Origin: an uncultured Pseudomonadota bacterium
GTDB lineage: Bacteria > Desulfobacterota_B > Binatia > UBA9968
Direction of reading: 5' to 3'
Assembly (NCBI GenBank): GCA_946478635.1
Contig: CAMLCX010000171.1
Coordinates: 1-9,019 of the forward strand
DNA length: 9,019 nucleotides
A model generated the notes under the pieces. The model worked only from the letters and a program-made list of their open reading frames with translations, was not told the DNA's origin and searched no databases. Both the position numbers and the translations under genes were made by a program. Below, in pieces: positions 6,133 through 9,019 of the stretch (its first letter is position 1; each line of letters begins with the position of its first letter).

Positions 6133-7290
6133 ATGAAAAGCGCCTATGGACTCAAGATTCCTGAGCCCGATCCGGAGTTGACCAGGGTCGGAGCGGGGAC
6201 GCCGTGCGGCGAGCTTATGCGCCGCTACTGGCAGCCGGTCTGTCTCTCTGCGGATCTCGCCGATTTGCCCAAGAAGGTGCGCATCCTCGGCGAAGATCTC
6301 ATTGCCTTTCGCGACGGCCGGGGGCAGGCGGGATTGTTGTTTTTTCGCTGCAGCCATCGCGGCACTTCGCTGGAATTTGGCCGAGTCGAAGAGCGCGGGC
6401 TACGCTGTTGCTACCATGGCTGGCTTTACGACGTCGAAGGCAACGTCATCGAGATGCCGCTGGAGCCCGCGGTCAATCCGTTTCTAAAACAGATTCACCA
6501 CCCCGCCTATCCCGTGCGCGAGTTCGGCGGCCTGGTCTTCGCTTACCTGGGGCCGCTGGAAAAAATTCCCCAGTTCCCGATCTACGACGTCTGGCGCAAC
6601 CTGGGCGGCACGCTCACCGCCCGTCTCGGCCCGCGCGTCGGCGGTCCGGTGAACTGCAATTGGCTTCAGGCGGAAGAAAATTTAATGGACGCTCTGCACA
6701 CCTTTTGGCTGCACACGCTCCACAGCGGCGCCCAGTTTCCATCCCGCTCCTACGGCATCAACCCCGACGAGGTGAAATACGAAGAGACCGAAATGGGCAT
6801 GCGCTTCGTATTGGTGCGCAGACTGGAAAACGGCAAGTGGTGGGAGCTCATCTGGGAGATGCTCATGCCGCTCAACGTCCACCTGGTCTATACCGACGAG
6901 CCCAAGACCGAACGGGTGCGCGCGGTCACGTATTGCATGCCGGTGGATGACACGCACCAGCTCGGCGCGAGCATTCGCTGGCTCTCCGACGACGGCCAGG
7001 ATCAGACCCGCGGGCGCGAACAGCTCGCCCCGGGCGGGCGCAAAAATTCGAGCTATGAGCACACGCAGCGTCACCCCGACGACAAAGAAGCCGTCGAAGG
7101 CCAGGGGCCGATCGCGCTCCATGGCCTGGAGCATCTGGTGACCTCGGACAAAGGGGTGATCCTGTTCCGCCGTATTCTCCGAACCGCCATCGAAGCCGTG
7201 CGCGCCGGCCAAGATCCCAAAGGCATCCTGCGCGATCCCATCAAGGCCGCGCATGTCGCGACCAGCGCCGGCAGCGCACTGCGTGATTGA
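6133..7290 (+). CDS. Rieske [2Fe-2S] non-heme iron oxygenase, phthalate 4,5-dioxygenase/vanillate demethylase-like subunit
   Basis: The product has 385 residues. The N-terminal Rieske domain (~30-140) has Cys73-x-His75, then 16 residues, then Cys92-x-x-His95 (RCCYHGW) ligating the [2Fe-2S] cluster. The catalytic domain contains NCNWLQAEENLMDALH onward (174-189): Asp186 is the bridging carboxylate and His189/His194 are mononuclear-iron ligands in the D-x2-H-x4-H pattern. The third iron ligand should be an Asp in the C-terminal part; Asp316 or Asp317 are candidates. Such enzymes hydroxylate or demethylate aromatic and other substrates with O2 and electrons from a separate reductase. No ferredoxin or reductase gene is seen here, so the partner is elsewhere or the gene is an orphan. 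MRRYWQPV (29-36) fits this family. The ribosome site is weak. Substrate unknown. Confidence 0.88.
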   Translation: MKSAYGLKIPEPDPELTRVGAGTPCGELMRRYWQPVCLSADLADLPKKVRILGEDLIAFRDGRGQAGLLFFRCSHRGTSLEFGRVEERGLRCCYHGWLYDVEGNVIEMPLEPAVNPFLKQIHHPAYPVREFGGLVFAYLGPLEKIPQFPIYDVWRNLGGTLTARLGPRVGGPVNCNWLQAEENLMDALHTFWLHTLHSGAQFPSRSYGINPDEVKYEETEMGMRFVLVRRLENGKWWELIWEMLMPLNVHLVYTDEPKTERVRAVTYCMPVDDTHQLGASIRWLSDDGQDQTRGREQLAPGGRKNSSYEHTQRHPDDKEAVEGQGPIALHGLEHLVTSDKGVILFRRILRTAIEAVRAGQDPKGILRDPIKAAHVATSAGSALRD

Positions 7291-7486
7291 GCCGCCCTGT
7301 TCGCCGGCTGGATGGCGGTTAGTAGACTTAGGCAAGTCTGGTAGACACCAATCGCCAATCGGCTGTTAAGTTCCTCCACTACCTTAACAACCCAGAACGC
7401 CACGAAAGTCTTCCATAAGGTTGACAAATACCGGTCTTGTAATTTGCCATTATTCGCTTTTAATGCTTGTAAGCCTATGATACTTA
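7291..7486. other. Intergenic spacer between the Rieske and Fic genes, no gene seen
   Basis: This spacer is more AT-rich than its surroundings, especially after 7410. It holds a perfect 6-bp inverted repeat AGACTT-AGGC-AAGTCT at 7324-7339, not followed by a T-run, so it is not a convincing terminator. A TTGACA box lies at 7421-7426 without a well-placed -10. TATGAT lies at 7476-7481, only six bases before the ATG of the Fic gene. A short open stretch in both directions around 7330-7420 has no recognisable product. Confidence 0.5.
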
Positions 7487-8728
7487 ATGGTTATAAACGA
7501 AATGGAATCGGACATTAAACCGGACATTCTACCGGTCACGGATGGTGGCGAAGCTGTCGCACTAATGGAACCGATGGTGATTTCCGAGGGGTCGGTCCAC
7601 CGAGGTGAACTTACCGATCTTGCCATCGAAGTAGCGGCCCGCTCAGCCGGATTCCGGCGCAGCCTACCCGACGGTGTGCGCGCGGCGCTCGCGGACTTGG
7701 TGCGAGCCATGAACTGCTACTACAGCAATCTGATCGAGGGCCACGAGACTCATCCCGTCGACATCGAACGTGCGCTCAATAACGACTATAGCAATGATCC
7801 GCACAAGCGAGATCTTCAGCTTGAAGCGAAGGCGCATATTACTGTTCAGCAATGGATCGATGGTGGAGGGCTTAAAGATCGTTCCGTATCATTGGCAGGG
7901 ATTAAGGAAATTCACCATCGCTTCTGCACATTACTACCGGATGAACTTCTTTGGATTGAGAACCCAGACACCGGCGAGCGACTGAGAGTTATCCCAGGTC
8001 AGCTAAGGCACCGTAATGTGCGCGTCGGTGAGCACATCCCCATCAGCCCCGGCGCGCTACCGCGATTCCTCGCCCATTTCGAGAACGCCTACGGCCGTTT
8101 GGGCAGGACGGAAAAAATACTTTCGGCTGCGGCGGCGCATCACCGGCTGCTCTGGATACATCCCTTCTTGGATGGTAATGGGCGCGTCGCCCGGCTGGTA
8201 TCCCATGCGACCCTCCTCGAGACGTTGGATACAGGCGCAATGTGGTCTGTCGCTCGCGGTCTCGCCCGCAACCTCGCACCGTACAAAAGTCATCTGGCCA
8301 ATTCTGATCAGCCCCGCCGCAGCGATCTCGATGGACGCGGCAATCTGAGCGAAGAAGCGCTAGTCGCGTTCACGCGGTTTTTCCTGGAGCTGTGCATCGA
8401 CCAGGTTAAATTCATGGAAGAACTCGTTCAGCCGAACCGCTTGCGCACGCGCATTCTGATGTGGGTCGAAGAAGAGATTCGACTTGGCCATCTTGCGCCG
8501 AAATCGGGAAGTATTCTCGAAGCCGTGCTCTATCGCGGCGAACTACCGCGCGGCGATGCAGCCGCGATCGTCGGCACGGGCGAGCGCCAGGCGCGCCGCA
8601 TCGTCTCGGGTTTGATGGATAGGGGGGTGCTCAAATCCGCAAGCCCGCGCGCGCCGCTACGCCTCGCATTTCCGGCCGCGCTGGCGTCGCGATGGATGCC
8701 GGGGCTATTCCCGGAAAAGACCGACTGA
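7487..8728 (+). CDS. Fic domain protein with N-terminal inhibitory motif and C-terminal winged helix
   Basis: The product has 413 residues. Fic enzymes transfer AMP (or other groups) from a nucleotide to a hydroxyl side chain of a target protein. The core motif is intact: His225-Pro-Phe-Leu-Asp229-Gly-Asn-Gly-Arg233-x-x-Arg236, with His225 as catalytic base. YYSNLIEGHET (78-88) contains Ser80-x3-Glu84-Gly85, matching the inhibitory-helix motif (S/T)xxxE(G/N); as it is N-terminal in the same chain, this is a self-inhibited (class II) Fic protein by family definition. Residues ~318-400 look like a winged helix, with GTGERQARRIVSGLMDRGVL as recognition segment, suggesting DNA binding. ATG at 7487 follows an in-frame TGA at 7478-7480; ATG at 7502 is the alternative. 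Neither has a clear Shine-Dalgarno. The gene stands alone, and its target is unknown. Confidence 0.92.
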   Translation: MVINEMESDIKPDILPVTDGGEAVALMEPMVISEGSVHRGELTDLAIEVAARSAGFRRSLPDGVRAALADLVRAMNCYYSNLIEGHETHPVDIERALNNDYSNDPHKRDLQLEAKAHITVQQWIDGGGLKDRSVSLAGIKEIHHRFCTLLPDELLWIENPDTGERLRVIPGQLRHRNVRVGEHIPISPGALPRFLAHFENAYGRLGRTEKILSAAAAHHRLLWIHPFLDGNGRVARLVSHATLLETLDTGAMWSVARGLARNLAPYKSHLANSDQPRRSDLDGRGNLSEEALVAFTRFFLELCIDQVKFMEELVQPNRLRTRILMWVEEEIRLGHLAPKSGSILEAVLYRGELPRGDAAAIVGTGERQARRIVSGLMDRGVLKSASPRAPLRLAFPAALASRWMPGLFPEKTD

Positions 8729-8741
8729 CCCGAGCCCCGAT

Positions 8742-8897
8742 TTGAAACGACTGGAACCACTGGAACAAGTTTTAGTGAGTCCCCAGTTACCTTGAACTTT
8801 GAACTTAGAACCGGCCCCGACTTGCAACGGCTGCAACGATTTGAACGGACCCCGGACTCGATCCGGGGGATTGAACGGCTTGAACGTCTTGAACCAA
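8742..8897 (+). repeat. Degenerate short tandem repeat array, unit about TTGAACGNN
   Basis: Imperfect copies of a 9-nt unit fill this non-coding stretch: TTGAAACGA at 8742, CTGGAACCA at 8751, CTGGAACAA at 8760, a 7-nt variant TTGAACT twice from 8792, TTGCAACGG at 8822, CTGCAACGA at 8831, then TTGAACGGA at 8841, TTGAACGGC at 8871, TTGAACGTC at 8880 and TTGAACCAA at 8889. A longer repeat also shows: 8734-8754 and 8814-8834 agree at 17 of 21 positions, an 80-nt higher-order period. There are no unique spacers, so it is not a CRISPR array. An open frame crossing it on the minus strand is low-complexity and not a gene. Confidence 0.8.
8850..8868. repeat. Perfect 7-bp palindrome between two repeat units
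   Basis: CCCCGGA (8850-8856), a 5-nt loop CTCGA and TCCGGGG (8862-8868) form a perfect GC-rich hairpin. It lies between TTGAACGGA (ends 8849) and TTGAACGGC (starts 8871), so it interrupts the tandem array cleanly. The form resembles the CCCGGA-CTTGA-TCCGGG palindromes dispersed in many proteobacterial genomes. It has no T-run and is 122 nt past the Fic stop, so a terminator role is uncertain. Confidence 0.7.
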
Positions 8898-8926
8898 TGG
8901 TTAGGGTCAGTCATGATTTGACATTC

Positions 8927-8995
8927 TTCTCGGCCGTCGAATAAATGAACTATCCCGCAGCAAACTGCGGGGTATCACAAGAACGCGACGGAGAA
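8927..8995. repeat. Nested symmetrical inverted repeat, REP/BIME-like element
   Basis: The inner hairpin pairs 8951-8960 (TATCCCGCAG) with 8965-8974 (CTGCGGGGTA) around the loop CAAA, with one G-T pair. The outer arms pair 8927-8931 (TTCTC) and 8935-8939 (CGTCG) with 8986-8995 (CGACGGAGAA), with a 3-nt bulge GGC at 8932-8934. The two arms are joined by 11-nt unpaired segments on both sides, a symmetrical internal loop. This is the look of a dispersed repetitive extragenic palindrome or a small structured RNA. It continues towards a run of CACCCCCG at the window end, which may begin another palindrome. Confidence 0.7.
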
Positions 8996-9019
8996 TATCC
9001 CAAAGGCGTCACCCCCGAA

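Noticed and set aside
6204..6950. 248-codon plus-strand frame inside the Rieske gene
   Set aside because: It overlaps the catalytic oxygenase in another frame, is extremely Arg/Ala-rich and has no family features.
7324..7339. Rho-independent terminator after the Rieske gene
   Set aside because: The AGACTT/AAGTCT hairpin is short, AT-rich and lacks a following T-run.
7421..7453. Promoter built on perfect TTGACA upstream of the Fic gene
   Set aside because: With TTGACA at 7421-7426, the nearest -10-like boxes are TGTAAT (11-nt spacer) and CATTAT (21-nt spacer); neither spacing is acceptable.
8742..8897. Possible CRISPR array
   Set aside because: Units are about 9 nt, contiguous and degenerate, with no 25-40-nt repeats, no unique spacers and no cas genes.
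8705..8914. 69-codon minus-strand frame at the Fic 3' end
   Set aside because: Its protein (FKTFKPFNP, FKSLQPLQ) is just a translation of the TTGAACG-type repeats.

Overview
The window looks like chromosomal DNA from a moderately GC-rich, uncultivated-type Gram-negative bacterium. The gene complement (YggS, YggT, an OB-fold/HD protein, Rph, RdgB, a Rieske oxygenase and an MDR quinone reductase) and the 9-nt TTGAACG-like intergenic repeats resemble soil or sediment lineages formerly lumped with the Deltaproteobacteria (Binatota-, Tectomicrobia- or Rokubacteria-like). That placement is an impression from gene style, not a test.

Layout. Positions 1-51 hold the 5' two thirds of a minus-strand tRNA-Pro(TGG). 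Positions 93-4941 are a compact minus-strand run, read right to left: yggS, yggT, an OB-fold plus HD-domain phosphohydrolase (YhaM-like), an aldehyde dehydrogenase, rph and rdgB, followed by the tRNA. Gaps inside the run are 4 to 69 nt, so much of it may be one transcript, with a separate promoter for the tRNA overlapping the rdgB stop codon. A 151-bp divergent region (4942-5092) carries what look like overlapping back-to-back promoters. To its right on the plus strand lie a zinc-independent quinone oxidoreductase and a Rieske non-heme iron oxygenase. A further 196-bp spacer leads to a stand-alone, intact Fic-family AMP-transferase with an N-terminal inhibitory motif and a C-terminal winged helix. 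The last 291 bp are non-coding and full of structure: a degenerate TTGAACGNN tandem array, a palindrome lying between two array units, and a nested symmetrical inverted repeat resembling a REP/BIME element.

How the genes fit together. The left half is housekeeping: RNA 3'-end trimming (Rph, probably the OB/HD protein), nucleotide-pool cleaning (RdgB), PLP homeostasis (YggS) and a YggT membrane protein, with an aldehyde dehydrogenase inserted between them. The right half is accessory metabolism and regulation: redox detoxification, a ring-hydroxylating or demethylating oxygenase without its reductase nearby, and a Fic protein beside repeat-rich DNA. I found no clearly novel multi-gene system. 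The most unusual material is the repeat and palindrome block at the right end.
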